Source: Acanthosepion esculentum (Eukaryota > Mollusca > Cephalopoda > Sepiida > Sepiidae). From it: 64,000 nucleotides of DNA. The position numbers and the translations under genes were made by a program. The stretch covers positions 60,563,446 to 60,627,445 of the forward strand of contig OZ038500.1 of NCBI GenBank assembly GCA_964036315.1, in the 5' to 3' direction. The notes under the pieces are model-generated. The model was given only the letters and a program-made list of their open reading frames with translations. It had not been told where the DNA came from and searched no databases. This document shows, piece after piece, positions 25,203 to 36,405 of the stretch (position 1 is the stretch's first letter; each line of letters begins with the position of its first letter).

Positions 25203-25262
<60 letters not shown>
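24995..25262. repeat. (TA)n with GATA and CA interruptions
   Basis: TA tract broken by (GATATA), CATACA and a (CA)n block at 25202-25222. Its open frames are spurious. Confidence 0.95.
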
Positions 25263-25264
<2 letters not shown>

Positions 25265-25266
<2 letters not shown>

Positions 25267-25910
25267 GTGTATTTGGGCAGCAATTCCTATTTATAGAGGT
25301 TTCATTAAAAACGACAGAAAAGGTATTGGGTTTACGTTTTTTATTTAATTTTTCTTGTGTTCTTACAGATTACTGCTTTTCTGGGCATAAATTATTTAGA
25401 AATTGTCAAAATGTATTATATGTCTGAGAGGTTCTGGCTATACTTTTAAACCTTTTCAAGAATGAAGTTATTTGTAATGTATGTATTCAGAGTTACCGAA
25501 ATATTTTATCATGCAAACACGATCAGCACACTGTGGCCGTATTCATAGTTAATATTATTGCTTTTTTACATGACGATGAGGCTATTATATTTGTATTATC
25601 AACGCATATGTAGCAGATATAATTTGGTAGGTCTTTGTGTCCATTTAAATGCGACCTAACTGAAGTAGGGTCAGAGAGATGTAACGCGAGTCTTCTTGTT
25701 AGGCATGTTGTAGTATATCCAATATAATAATTTATGAATTTGAATTGGTCACGAACAGAGACTCTTAAGGGACATGGATCCGTAAACAATATTGTTTCTC
25801 TGTAATTTGAATGTTGCAGCTGAGCTATTATTTGTGAAGATGAGGTTATCAGTTTTAAATTTTAAAAATGAAATGCATTCACGGGTTCGAACCTCACCAT
25901 GGTCATTTTT
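25265..25910 (-). mobile_element. Second PLE family, copy with GIY-YIG fragment
   Basis: Minus strand: the endonuclease piece (YYIGYTTTCLTRRLALHLSD, then VRSHLNGHKDLPNYI) lies at about 25790-25550, followed by the family's 3' region and the terminal motif next to (TA)n at 25262. The GIY-YIG signature YIG and the RL..HL helix are visible. No RT block was seen. An HHR-like zone near 25430 is too decayed to fold. Confidence 0.7.
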
Positions 25911-26308
25911 TCAAGAAGGAGACGTCCTGATGTTATCGATCTGAAGGGGGTGATCCCAGCGTGACGCACTTTTGTAAACCGAAATCAATACTACGAGTTG
26001 ACCCAAGTTTTTGGGTAAAATTGGATAGGCGGTACCACTTGATGCCGTCGATAGCTGTGCTAGCACGAAGTCATAAGTCACTGTGACCGAGGTTTTGAGC
26101 ATGTTTGCTTTCTTCAGTTTGTTGATCACTCTAGATGACACGCTCTTTCCCATAAACTGTAACTAGGCCTGCTAAGCATATTTGCAGTATAAACTACAAG
26201 TGAGCTCTGTGGGTATTGAACAAACACAAATATGCCCGAGCAAGCGTCTACAATAGGGATTGTCTCGCCTACTTAGTAGACGGGTAACCTCAAATACGAG
26301 TGGCCAGC

Positions 26309-26312
<4 letters not shown>
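25911..26312. other. Unassigned sequence
   Basis: An 80-codon minus frame (25911-26153) is not recognised. It may be further upstream PLE sequence, but I cannot show it. Confidence 0.3.

Positions 26313-26377
<65 letters not shown>
26313..26377. repeat. (TA)n microsatellite
   Basis: Uninterrupted TA tract abutting the 3' end of the minus-strand PLE-2 copy. Confidence 0.95.
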
Positions 26378-26379
<2 letters not shown>

Positions 26380-26969
26380 CATTACAAACGACTGACAAGG
26401 TGCTTTTATTTAGTTTTTTATATAATTTCTCGTGCGATCTAATAAAGTTTTTCTTTTCAGAGGATAAATTATATAAAAACTGTCCGAATGTTCTTTTTAT
26501 CCGAGCGCTTTCGGCTATACATTTAGCCATTTTCAAGGATTATATTTCAACTGTTAGAATTAGAAATAGAAATTGTTTGTTATATGTATGTTTATAAAGT
26601 GATTCATTTTTTTGTTTCAAAACACGGTCAAGATATTATGTCCATGTTCAAAGTTAATATTATTAAGTGTTGGTTTGTTTATTTTTATTAGTAAGGCTTC
26701 CATTATGTTTAGCCTTTTTTTGCAAGTGGATGATGCTATTATATTAGTGTTGTCGACAAGTATATTCCGAATAGTGTCCGGTAGGTCTCCATGAATATTT
26801 AAATGAGATCTAATTGAGCTATTGTCAGAAAGGTGTAGAGTTAATCTGCGTGTTAAACAATTTGTAGTGTGGCCTATCGCACGAGAAATTATATAAAAAA
26901 CTAAATAAAAGCACCTTGTCAGTCGTTTTTAATGAAATGTGCTTAAAAGAAGGATTGCTGGCTAAATAC

Positions 26970-26975
<6 letters not shown>
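26378..26975 (-). mobile_element. Second PLE family, copy with GIY-YIG fragment and inverted tail
   Basis: Minus strand from 26880: [20 protein letters not shown], then a DLPDTIRNILVDNTNIIASS block, the GIY-YIG C-terminal part. It is followed by a 3' region with an HHR-like fold (26499-26540) and a tail ending at (TA)n. Upstream of the truncated frame, 26881-26975 is an inverted copy of the tail ('aaaagcaccttgtcagtcg'), again ending at (TA)n. So both ends are the same sequence facing outward. Confidence 0.8.
26499..26540 (-). ncRNA. Degenerate hammerhead-like motif of PLE family 2
   Basis: Minus strand: ATCC, TTGAAAA, stem II GGCTA/TAGCC, GAAA, palindromic AGCGCT, C, GGAT. ATCC pairs with GGAT as stem I. 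The core departs from CUGANGA at two positions that matter for catalysis (C3 to U, G8 to A), so it is probably inactive or altered. The same core occurs in the 48.5-kb and 51.8-kb copies. Confidence 0.5.
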
Positions 26976-27043
<68 letters not shown>

Positions 27044-27076
27044 GTATATATATATATATATATTATAAATATGTAT

Positions 27077-27144
<68 letters not shown>

Positions 27145-27153
27145 TCTGTTACA

Positions 27154-27225
<72 letters not shown>
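26976..27225. repeat. Long (TA)n cluster
   Basis: Three TA tracts (26976-27063, 27077-27141, 27159-27223) with short GTATAT or unique breaks. A 'gttacagtgca' island at 27149 and 'tgcactgtatac' at 27224 are inverted relatives. Confidence 0.95.
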
Positions 27226-27227
<2 letters not shown>

Positions 27228-27239
27228 TGTATACATTTA

Positions 27240-27620
27240 CAATACACTTGCATTCCCTTTCCTTTCTTTTCTTTTCTTTTCATTTCTTCACCCTTCTTTT
27301 TTCTCCATAACCCACTTCCTTTGTATTACATTCAACGTCATGTTTTTCGATCATCATGCACTTGTTAATTTTTTTTGACAAATAATTATGTAGCGTTTTT
27401 TGTGATTTTTTTTAAAATAAAGTGTTATGGTGGTCATTTTTTTAAATATCATACTAAGAGACCGTCAGGTCGAAACCAAGGTCGCGTATTTTAATTGTCC
27501 TCCTGATTTTTAAATTTAAATCTCTACATGTTATTTTTACTTATATTTATATTTTTCCGCGTATTTTGAGCGCTTTTTAATACTACTCTTTCCTGGTCTG
27601 ATTCAACTCTGACCATTAAA
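27240..27620. other. Unassigned T-rich sequence
   Basis: Pyrimidine-rich near 27255-27305, then unique. No feature is supported. Confidence 0.4.
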
Positions 27621-27621
27621 C

Positions 27622-27791
<170 letters not shown>

Positions 27792-27852
27792 GAATGTCGC
27801 AGTTATTATCCGAAAGTTGCACGTCGGATCAGTTCTTTTAATATCAAGTATG

Positions 27853-28417
27853 TGGTGCAGTTCAATTTATATTACATGAATCATTCATACATAAAGCAGA
27901 TAGTGAAGTTAATGATATAAGTGGCGAGAATTTTTTAGAAATGTTTTATTGTTAACGGTAAGAAATGTGGAGCGTGCGGTCGTAACGCTGAGGTTGATTT
28001 TTTTTTAAAATTAAGAGTATGAGTTTTTGTACTAATATGGTAAGAGGAGAATTCTTTTGTAGAAGTAAGTTTTTTCACTCGATGTGGTATGAACTAAATT
28101 GTTCAATAAATAGAGGAATGTCGCAGATATTATCCGAAAAAAACATATTTTGGAACATATCTAATCTTTCGTTGTCCCGTTATTACCTGGATGTAAATAA
28201 CAAATCTATTTCCATACCCGATGATGTCTGTATGATCAGACGAAAGTACTCGTATAAAAAAAAAACTTATACAGCTGGAATTTTTTAAAATCAGGGATCA
28301 TAACATTCACCTACAGGTTCATGGGTTAATGTATCTTAATAAATTTGTTTGCGAAGATGTATTCTCGCCATTTATATCATTAACTTCACTATCTGCTTTA
28401 TGTATGAATGATTCATG

Positions 28418-28424
<7 letters not shown>
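27853..28424. mobile_element. Foldback element, family D, with internal insert
   Basis: Arms 27870-27933 and 28361-28424 are inverted ('tgaatcattcatac', 'gaagttaatgatat', 'gcgagaat'). The right arm ends at (TA)n. The arms resemble those of 49925-50265. The 430-bp interior is absent from that copy and contains an 89-codon open frame. Confidence 0.75.
28019..28288 (+). CDS. Unrecognised 89-codon open frame inside a foldback element
   Basis: The peptide starts MSFCTNMVRGEFFCRSKFFH and continues through an NKSISIPDDVCMIRRKYSYKK stretch to a stop at 28288. It has no motif I can name. It is of interest only because it lies in the insert that distinguishes this foldback copy from its shorter relative. 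It may be a remnant of the autonomous parent element or chance. Confidence 0.15.
   Translation: MSFCTNMVRGEFFCRSKFFHSMWYELNCSINRGMSQILSEKNIFWNISNLSLSRYYLDVNNKSISIPDDVCMIRRKYSYKKKTYTAGIF

Positions 28425-28481
<57 letters not shown>
28425..28481. repeat. (TA)n microsatellite between two elements
   Basis: This TA tract directly joins the right end of the family D foldback to the ribozyme end of the family B SINE. Confidence 0.95.
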
Positions 28482-28482
<1 letters not shown>

Positions 28483-28484
<2 letters not shown>

Positions 28485-28695
28485 CATCCACAGACAGACT
28501 GTTTCGCTGTTTCAACACTCATCAGTGTGAATAGACCTCCGGTTGCCTCTAGCTAGGATCGAAACTCGACTGAATTTGCGTCAGAACTTCTACCACTAAG
28601 CCGTCGGCGCACGGCAGGGATGAAGGTGAATTTTAGCGTGTTTACTTTTAGATTTAGATAAACACACAGTGACTGACAGTGACTCAATTCTGCCG
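28483..28695 (-). mobile_element. tRNA-like/hammerhead SINE, family B
   Basis: Minus strand: a leader shared with 62395-62450, then a tRNA-like region with an A-box-like 'ggcttagtggtag' (rev. 28590-28602) and B-box-like 'gagtttcgatcc' (rev. 28556-28567), then 'agaggcaaccgg', an HHR (28488-28529) and a short tail running into (TA)n. The copy at 62376-62580 has the same order. The tRNA-like promoter is better preserved here; the ribozyme is better preserved there. Confidence 0.8.
28488..28529 (-). ncRNA. Hammerhead ribozyme motif in family B SINE
   Basis: Minus strand: CACA, CTGATGA, a stem II of GTGTTGAAACAGC that appears to have lost one base relative to GCTGTT..., GAAAC, AGTCTGTC, TGTGG. 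Stem I CACA/TGTG and stem III ACA/TGT with the GTC cleavage triplet are present. The stem II deletion probably weakens it. Confidence 0.7.
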
Positions 28696-28699
28696 AAGA

Positions 28700-29042
28700 A
28701 ATAAAAATAAAAACAGACCACTTTAAGGTTCCATGTAATAAATTATTTCACCACAGCCTTTTTAAAGGACCACGGATCATCAGACTTTACTTCCAAAGGT
28801 TGAAACGAAAAGTGGGCTATGGAGAAAAAAGAAGGGTGATTTTTTTTTGTTTCAACCTTTGGAAGTAATGTCTGATGATCCGCGGTCCTTTAAAAGGGCT
28901 GTGGTGAAATAATTTATTACACGGAACCTTAAAGTGGTCTGTTTTTATTTTTATTTAAATTATTACCTCTGATTTACATTGAACTCTCTGGATTTTACCC
29001 TCCCTGGGTCTACCCATACGGATTACCTAGTTTTTCGTAAAC
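28700..29042. mobile_element. Foldback element, family C, diverged copy
   Basis: Arms 28700-28806 and 28849-28956 are inverted with several mismatches around a 42-bp spacer. The right arm has CTGATGA (28873-28879), a stem II that can extend to about 12 bp, and GTGGTGAAAT. Past the arm come 'ttacattgaactctctgg' and the same trailing sequence as 17900-17975, again ending at (TA)n. Confidence 0.85.

Positions 29043-29044
<2 letters not shown>

Positions 29045-29131
<87 letters not shown>
29045..29131. repeat. (TA)n microsatellite
   Basis: TA tract bordering family C, followed by a short (TG)n. Confidence 0.95.
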
Positions 29132-29134
<3 letters not shown>

Positions 29135-29998
29135 TGTGTGTGTTTATGTGTGTCCTTTTATCTGTGCAATGTCTAATGCTGTTAGGGAACATTTAGAAGT
29201 GTCCTTACGTGGACATACGCTTTAGAAATGGGTTGTTGCAAAAAGCATGATTTTATTATATGTTGGCGAAATAAATAATTGAATATAAATTTCAGATTCA
29301 GCAACTTTTATCTGCGGAAAGTACAGCGGAACGAAAGCAGTCGATAGAAATGTTTACAATTTGTGCGGCTGGTGCAAATGCGTGTCTGGAGGTTCGGTGA
29401 CGAATGGCAATAAACGCTTTGAAAAAGTCTGAAATCTGAATTGGCCTAATGTTTTCCGGAAGATGCTACTCGCTCAAGCAACATGCAACTCCAGACAAGA
29501 AAAGAAACCCAGATGCTTATCAGTAAAATCATTTAAAAAACCACTGGGAAATGAGAGCATATCTTTAAGGACGGGATGACTACCCTGAGCGATTGTTAAA
29601 GGTCGTCATGTTCTTTGATAACGTGAATTCAATACTTATTTCAAATGCTGCATCAAAACCTGATAAAAAATCGTTTTCGTTTCTTCATAATTTACCAAGT
29701 ACAGTTTATTATATTAATGGTAAAATGGCCGTTATCCTACTGGAAACAGTCAGCATTCATTGACGAAAAGTTCGATTACTCAACCAACTGTAGAATAGTT
29801 ATGCGAAATATTAGTCCAGAAACATTTCTACATATCGAGCTCTTCTAGTATAGGTAGTGAGAATGTATCCATCGCTGGCTAGCTTGGCCTGCTACGTTAG
29901 GCCACGTCGATTTTGGAACTGTGTTATTGCCCACGATTTTGAATTTGGGGTTTGACAAGACAAATAGCGACACAAAATATTTTTTTCCAAATCGCTAC
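29132..29998. other. Unassigned unique-looking DNA
   Basis: Lower in simple repeats. A 67-codon plus frame (29645-29848) is not recognised. No partner elsewhere in the window. Confidence 0.35.
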
Positions 29999-30690
29999 CA
30001 GTCCTGGGTAAGACGATAAAGTACATCAACCTCCTGAGTAAGACTATAAACTACATCCGCGACCTGGGTAAGACGATAAACTATATCCGCGTCCTGGGTA
30101 AGACGAAAACTACATTCGCGTTCTGGGTAAGACGATAAACTACATCCGCGCCCTGGGTAGGACGATAAACTATATCCGCGTCCTGGGTAAGACGAAAACT
30201 ACATCCGCGCCATGGGTAAGACGATAATCTACATCCGCGTTCTGGGTAAGACGATAAACTACATCGCGCCCTGGGTAAGACGATAAACTACATCCGCGCA
30301 CTGGGTAAGACGATAAACTACATCCGCGTTCTGGGTAAGACGATAAACTACATCCGCGCCCTGGCTAGGACGATAAACTATATCCGCGCCCTGGGTAGGA
30401 CGATAAACTATATCCGCGTCCTGGGTAAGACGAAAACTACATCCGCGTTCTGGGCAAGACGATAAACTACATCCGCGCCCTGGGTAGGACGATAAACTAT
30501 ATCCGCGTCCTGGGTAAGACGAAAACTACTTCCGCGCCATGGGTAAGACGATAATCTACATCCGCGTTCTGGGTAAGACGATAAACTACATCGCGCCCTG
30601 GGTAAGACGATAAACTACATCCGCGCCCTGGGTAAGACGATAAACTACATCCGCGCCCTGGGTAAGACGATAAACTACATCCCACAGTAA
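29999..30690 (+). repeat. 30-bp minisatellite, about 23 units, with higher-order pattern
   Basis: Unit 'ctgggtaagacgataaacta' plus 'catccgcgcc'. Variants (tatatcc, gcgtt, a 29-bp unit lacking one base) occur in the same order in 30102-30300 and 30437-30620, a higher-order period of about 330 bp. On the minus strand it reads as a CSLSSYPGRG repeat, which I treat as spurious. Confidence 0.95.
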
Positions 30691-30844
30691 GACCTCTGAT
30701 CAGGAGGTTTTGAGGAGGGTGATACCACCTCTTAATTGCTGTTGTTCCCAGATTCACCCTGACCCGGGTTGGTAGCACTTGTTAGGGTTCCAGCTCTGGG
30801 CAAATTAACCACTAAACTGGCGTCAAAACCTGTAAAAATTGCTT

Positions 30845-31125
30845 TTATTACCAGCAATACATTTTTGTAAAAAATTAGCCCGGCAATGAATTTTGAGGAA
30901 AATATTATTACCAGCAATACATTTTTAAAGAAATATATTTTTGGAAAAAAAATTACCAAAAATACATTTTTGAAAAAAAATAATACAGCAATACATATTT
31001 GGAAATAATAATTCGGTAATACATTTCTGAACAAGAATGTTACCAACAATACATTTTTGAAAAACGAGATATTACCAGCCATACATTTTGGGAAAAAATA
31101 TTACCAGCAATAAACAATTTCCGGC
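30845..31125 (+). repeat. Degenerate minisatellite, unit about 32 bp
   Basis: Units of 'attaccagcaatacattttt' followed by an A-rich tail, about eight copies, strongly drifted. Confidence 0.85.
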
Positions 31126-31884
31126 AGTAAATAACCCATTGTGGTAGACATGCCGTAAATCAAACCAAACCAAATCAAACCGCTACCGTTTTTTGAAGAG
31201 ACGAATTTAAAAATTAAATTTAGGTTCAAAATCTTCATGTTGAAATTTCATTCCGGTGGTTAGTGAAAGCCTTACAGCACAATCTTATAAAATTTATAAT
31301 TAACTGAATCTTTACAAATTGTATATGGACAAGATGTATGGCACAATCAGAGTATTACTAAATCAATGTGCTATCAAATAAAACCTTCATTTAATTTAAA
31401 GGGAAATTATTCTGAAAAATTTAGCTTTGTTATGATGTAAGTGCAGTAGATTTAGTGCTAGTTTTAATAAAGAGTGCAAATTTAAATCATTTTGTTTTAT
31501 GTGTGCCCAGCAGTGTTATATACACTTTTATCTAGTTTTGTTTTTATTAATTCTGATCTCACAAATAATGTAATAACGCTTATTCCTTGAGTAGCGTTTT
31601 TGTAGTGTTTTACAATTATTTTTAATAGTTTCACATAATGAATAAAGTAAAAATTGCATATTTTCCTTGTCGTGATTCATAATTAGAATTCTGGTTTTAT
31701 TAGATTTCTCATTCAGTATATCTAATACAGAAGTTATTCATTTTATTTGGATTTATTCTTGAAATAGCAAAATTTTTAAATCAGTTCGTAATGAAACCCC
31801 ATCGAATTGTTGTATTTCTGTATATTATTTTTCAGGCTTCATTTAAAATTAAATACTCAAAAATGAGTAAAAGCCATTATTCTG
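31126..31884. other. Unassigned AT-rich DNA
   Basis: I see no recognisable feature. Confidence 0.4.
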
Positions 31885-32240
31885 TATCTGTCTATATTTC
31901 TGAGATGAGGTATTATGTACACTATTTACATTATTCGGACTATTGTCTTCATCTTTGTTGACATATTTATCATAACGTTTCGTCCTTCTTCAGGTGGTAG
32001 GAATGTCGAATTTAACCCTTTATTTCGCTCACAGGAGTAGACTGTTTTACTTCCACATGCATGTCTAATAGATGTCAGTTATCAGTTATCTCCTGCTAAT
32101 TCCCCTCTCCAAGTTCTCCACCGCCTTAACCAGGTACTGAACTCACACTCTTTAGGTCCTGTCACTGGATCTATCTAACGCCATTATCCACTGTGGCATG
32201 TGTCCTCAAGGACACATCGCACAGTAGTTAAGGCGGTGGA
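31885..32240 (-). mobile_element. tRNA-like/hammerhead SINE, family A
   Basis: Minus strand: A-box-like 'ggcgttagatagatcc' region, B-box-like 'gtgagttcagtacc' (near 32140-32127), the body, CTGAAGA (31993-31987), GAAACGTT, then the tail 'aaatatgtcaacaaagatg' and 'agtgtacataatacctcatc'. The ribozyme has lost its stem II hairpin (CTGAAGA-AGGAC-GAAAC), so it is inactive. Confidence 0.75.
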
Positions 32241-32754
32241 GAAGTAAAGTAATAGTTTCTTTTCCCCAGGTTTTCAGATAAGACGTTTAACCATCTTGAC
32301 ACCATGTGTCGTAAGAATCACTGAAAAACCCTCTGAGTTATTCAGCTAGAAAACAAACAATTTAAAATCGTTTTGTGTCAACCCCACTATATCTTCCCAA
32401 GTGGGCAATACTGAGAGGAAAAGGATCATTCTGGCCTTTACTAATGGTACCAACATTCATACCCTGGCTTCCATCTTCAAAGTCCATTGAAGAACCATCA
32501 ACAGAACAGTGAATAAGTTTTAAAAAGAGAGAACAGTAGAGAGGAAAACTAAGATGTCACAACAGGAACTTAGAGCTAAATACATTTTTATTGTTCAACG
32601 TAGATTCTAATGCTGTTTAAAAAAAACTGTCGGGAGATTCCAGTAAGTTATCTTTAATCATGTCTAAGATGCAACGGTTCAAATCTTAATATAACAATCG
32701 GACAATTTTGCTGTTAAACGATGTGGACAATTTTTCTGTATGGCCGGTATATAT
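32241..32754 (+). mobile_element. Tc1-like non-autonomous transposon, 5'-truncated
   Basis: Shares 'gataagacgtttaaccat', 'cttgacaccatgtgtcgtaa' and the 3' terminal blocks with 59560-60660. It keeps a remnant of the HTH peptide (ERKRIILAFTNGTNIHTLAS, 32409 on) with an in-frame TGA. The catalytic domain is absent. It runs straight into LINE sequence at 32755. Confidence 0.65.
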
Positions 32755-33065
32755 GTGAGCAACAACGAAGGTTTAGAGAAAATGAAAACAAGAAGGAAAC
32801 ATACTTAATATCAAAATGAGGCAGTTGAAATTTCTAAGGTACATAATGAGGAAAGAGGGCTTGGAAAATCTGACACTCACAAGACAGATTGAAAGCAAGA
32901 CGGGCAGAAGGAAGCAGAGCATTACATACTGAGCTTGAGCAAATGGATGGCAGAAGAAGGTTTAAGAGAAGTAACAAAAAGACAAAAAATTGCAAAGGAT
33001 AGGGAAATCTGGAGAGTCATGATCGCCTACATGCTGAAAGGAAACGGCATAAAAGAATACGAATT
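32755..33065 (+). pseudogene. LINE 3' coding remnant, family 3
   Basis: Contains 'gtgagcaacaacgaagg', 'gaaatttctaaggtacata' and later LSKWMAEEGLREVTKRQ and WRVMIAYMLKGNG. It matches the C-terminal part of the element at 52970-53275. RT C-terminal tails in this LINE group typically read EHVSNEEVL...QLKFLGHIMRK, so the assignment is by family resemblance. Confidence 0.65.
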
Positions 33066-33762
33066 CTTAAGCCCATTGTTACCGCGTCTCTAATATCAAT
33101 GTGAGTTTCCTGACAGACCTTTAATTATAGTGACAAAATCTTTAGCAATGTCCAGAGGAATTGGATAATGGAATCGTGGTGAGAAATAAAGAAAAACAAC
33201 AAAAACATGTTAGAAATTGAGAAATCTGGTCCGAATGAATCGGTCTATAATAAATTATATTTCTGTTTTCCTAATCAAATGCGAATCATGGTTGCTCCTC
33301 ATATAACAAAAAAAAATATGTGAAACAGGCGGGATAATTTGACTGGAGGCAAAGCTGTTCGTTGCGTGACAGTTTGCGCAGTGAAATTCGTTACATACAT
33401 GATTTGCTTTTAGTAAAATGGGGTTCGTGCAGTCAGATTTTCTTTCATCGATCCAGATCAGCACGAATAAAGAGAGGGGAAAATTATTTATTGTGTCTTA
33501 GTCACGGAGAGTCAAACACCGAGGAGAATAGTCTTATTAATTTTAAATTATAACCCGCTACCTAAATAGACAGATCAATAAAAGAGCATAATAGCAGTGT
33601 AATCAGTGGCAAACTAATAAGGAATAACCTACAAATGAGTACAGAGTTCAATCCTCACTGCGTGCATCATACAATTGATCTCATCCCAAAACTAACTTCT
33701 GAATAAAAATAAGTCTACACACACACACGCACGCACGCACACACACAAACACATACACACAT
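33066..33762. other. Unassigned, with (CA)n/(CG)n at 33718-33760
   Basis: Mainly unique sequence, ending in an imperfect 'cacacacgcacgcac' tract next to the Tc1-like element. Confidence 0.4.
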
Positions 33763-33763
33763 A

Positions 33764-34320
33764 CATGATGTAACATCAAAATTGTCCAAATCGTGTAACA
33801 GAAAAATTGTCCAATTGTCAGATTAAGATTTGAACCGTTGTATCTTAGAAATGATTAAATATATCTTACTGGAATTCTCCGAGATATTTATAACACTATT
33901 GGCCTCAACTTTGAACAAAGAGAATACACTTATCACTAAGTTGAAATGATGATCCCACCTCGTTGTCATAACCTCCTGATCTATTTTTCCTCATTTCCGT
34001 TCCCGCTTTTTTAAACTTATTCACCATTTTCTTGATGGTTCTTGCATGGATATTATAGATTGGTACAAATTACTGAAGGTCTGAATGATTTTTTTTACCA
34101 CTGCTCAGTTGAGAAGACATAGGAAGCTGACACAAAACGATTTTAACCTGTCCTCTTTCTAGCTGAATAACTCAAACTGTTTTTCAATGTTTCTAATGAC
34201 AGGATGGCAATATGTCTTATCTGAAAACCTGGAAAAAAGAAACTCAATTACTTTACTGTTTTTTTTAGATATTAAATATTTTGTGGGATGGAAAATTATC
34301 CCATACTGTTACATGATTTG
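33764..34320 (-). mobile_element. Tc1-like non-autonomous transposon
   Basis: The reverse complement has the same blocks as 32241-32754 and 59466-60660. Terminal phrases 'gtaacatcaaaattgtcc' (left) and 'ccatactgttacatgatttg' (right) mark the ends approximately. HTH-coding remnants (NIHARTIKKMVNKFKK) lie at about 34080-34010 minus. No catalytic domain. Confidence 0.65.
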
Positions 34321-35076
34321 ACCACTCCTTCACTCCTTTTTTTTCTCACAGTTGGAGCAAAATATGTTGCTTACAACTCCAGGGTACTTCCCAGTCACCA
34401 GCAAAACACGTTGCGTATACAACACAATACTAACACTATACTGTCTCCAGTTGGAAAAAAAATCTCATTGTAAACACAGTAATATTGCCTCAACAACCTA
34501 TCACACACACACACAATATATATATATATATATATAATTATTATTATTATTAACCTAACGTGTTCTCTCCTAGTTTTCTATATATTTGCACACACACACA
34601 GACACACACATACACACACACATACACACATATATATATCGAAAACCAAAAAGAGAAAATATACAGTATAACAAATAAATAATAACAATTAAAGTAAATT
34701 GATGTAAATACATCCAAATATATAAATAAACTAACAACCGATACCGATAAACTAGCCGTAAGAAAAAACAAATAAAGATAATCAATGCAAACAAATACAT
34801 GAAGTAATAAACAAATTCCCGCCAAAATAATAGTTAGAAGAAACTAAAACAATCAACCCCAAAATTGAACAAATAGCTTTAATTATCTTCCCAAACAAAA
34901 ACAAAACTATTAAATAAGCTATATAAACAAATTTTTACTACATTAATAAAAACACCGATCAAAATAAAAATAAAATAAATAAATAAATATATAAAATAAA
35001 AAATAAAAAAATAAAAAATAAATAAAAACAAGCAAAATAATTTAACCCAAATAAATAAATAAACAATCCATCCCGG
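34321..35076. other. Microsatellites and A-rich unassigned DNA
   Basis: (CA)n/(TA)n at 34503-34536 and 34590-34640, then A-rich sequence with many 'aaataaa' repeats to 35070. No gene. Confidence 0.5.
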
Positions 35077-35512
35077 TGTTTACTTTTGATACGCTAGAGC
35101 AGATATGAATAGAAGAGATTCATGGAAGATTTAAGTTTAAAGATAGTAAAATCGACCTTGCTAACCAGACGCTCCTCTGTGGCCGAACGGTTAAGGCACA
35201 TCACTCGAAATGATGGTTCCGTGTAGGATACAGGTTAGATTCCTGTCGGAGTGCGAAATTTTTCTATGAAAATTTCTCGGACATTCAGGCCGGTAAATGT
35301 TATTTAATACTGTTTATTTGCTTAAATACTTGTATCTATAAAAAGAACTTTAAACATTATATATATAAAAAAAATGTCTTTAAATAAATTGTCGGACTAT
35401 GTCCATTTCAAAAATATATGACGTCATTTGTTTACATTTGATACGCTAGAGCAGATATGAATAAAAGAGATTCATGGAAGATTTAAGTTTAAAGATAGTA
35501 AAATCGACCTTG
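35077..35512 (+). repeat. 84-bp direct repeats flanking a tRNA-like insert
   Basis: 35077-35160 and 35429-35512 are identical except for two substitutions by eye ('gatacgctagagcagatatg' and onward). They bracket 268 bp that include the tRNA-Ser-like sequence. This could be a small terminal-repeat element or a 352-bp tandem duplication of which the second unit is partial. Confidence 0.85.
35173..35254 (+). tRNA. tRNA-Ser(CGA)-like sequence, probably a pseudogene or SINE head
   Basis: A cloverleaf can be drawn: acceptor strands TCCTCTG/CGGAGTG (6 of 7 pairs, counting G-T), D region 'ggccgaacggttaaggc', anticodon stem CATCA/TGATG with loop CTCGAAA (anticodon CGA, Ser), a long class II variable arm, T stem ACAGG/CCTGT. 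The T loop is TTAGATT where TTCGAAT is expected, which damages the B box. Its position between direct repeats argues for a mobile origin. Confidence 0.6.
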
Positions 35513-35777
35513 TGATATATATATATATAACTTATCATTAAATTGATTTATTATAGTTGGAGATTTTGTGCATATGTCTGTATGTGTAAGCTCATGTATA
35601 CAATCATGTGCACATCTATTGACGTACGTATATAAATATACGTATGCGTACATATGTATACATAAACGTGCGTACACAGGTACACGTACACTTAAGTCAG
35701 TGTTTTGTTATTAATAAACTAGTGCTTGAATGGTGAAGTTATATATTTTTTTAAATATAATTTTTACACACACACAA

Positions 35778-35848
<71 letters not shown>

Positions 35849-36125
35849 GCCCCGCACTATCACGCACGCACGGACCGCACGCACGTATATAATTGTTAAA
35901 TAATGTAAAATATGTGTATACTTATATCATATTGTATTATTTATCGTTTATTTAATGTATGTATCTCCAATAATTTTCGATACCTATGTTTTAAAAATGA
36001 ATTTTTAAAAACGAGAAAGATTTCTTTTTAACATTGCAAGAAATCTAAATAATGCGGGAAAATGTATGACAAATTAGAAAAAGTGTTCGTGAGACGGGTT
36101 TCATTCTTTAGGTCTTATTCAGACT

Positions 36126-36128
<3 letters not shown>
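35513..36128. other. Unassigned, with (CA)n(TA)n at 35766-35842
   Basis: Short TA tract at 35516-35528, unique DNA, then CA/TA repeat and an 'acgcacgcacggaccgcacg' patch at 35863-35885. Confidence 0.5.

Positions 36129-36405
<277 letters not shown>

Noticed and set aside
24975..25283. 102-codon Ile-Tyr frame
   Set aside because: It is a translation of (TA)n. The same applies to all IYIYIY frames in the window.
29999..30690. Regular 30-bp repeats resembling a CRISPR array
   Set aside because: Units are directly adjacent with no unique spacers, and the context is eukaryotic. It is a minisatellite.
35173..35254. Functional tRNA-Ser gene
   Set aside because: The B box and T loop carry a disrupting change, one acceptor pair fails, and direct repeats flank it. 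It is listed as tRNA-like only.
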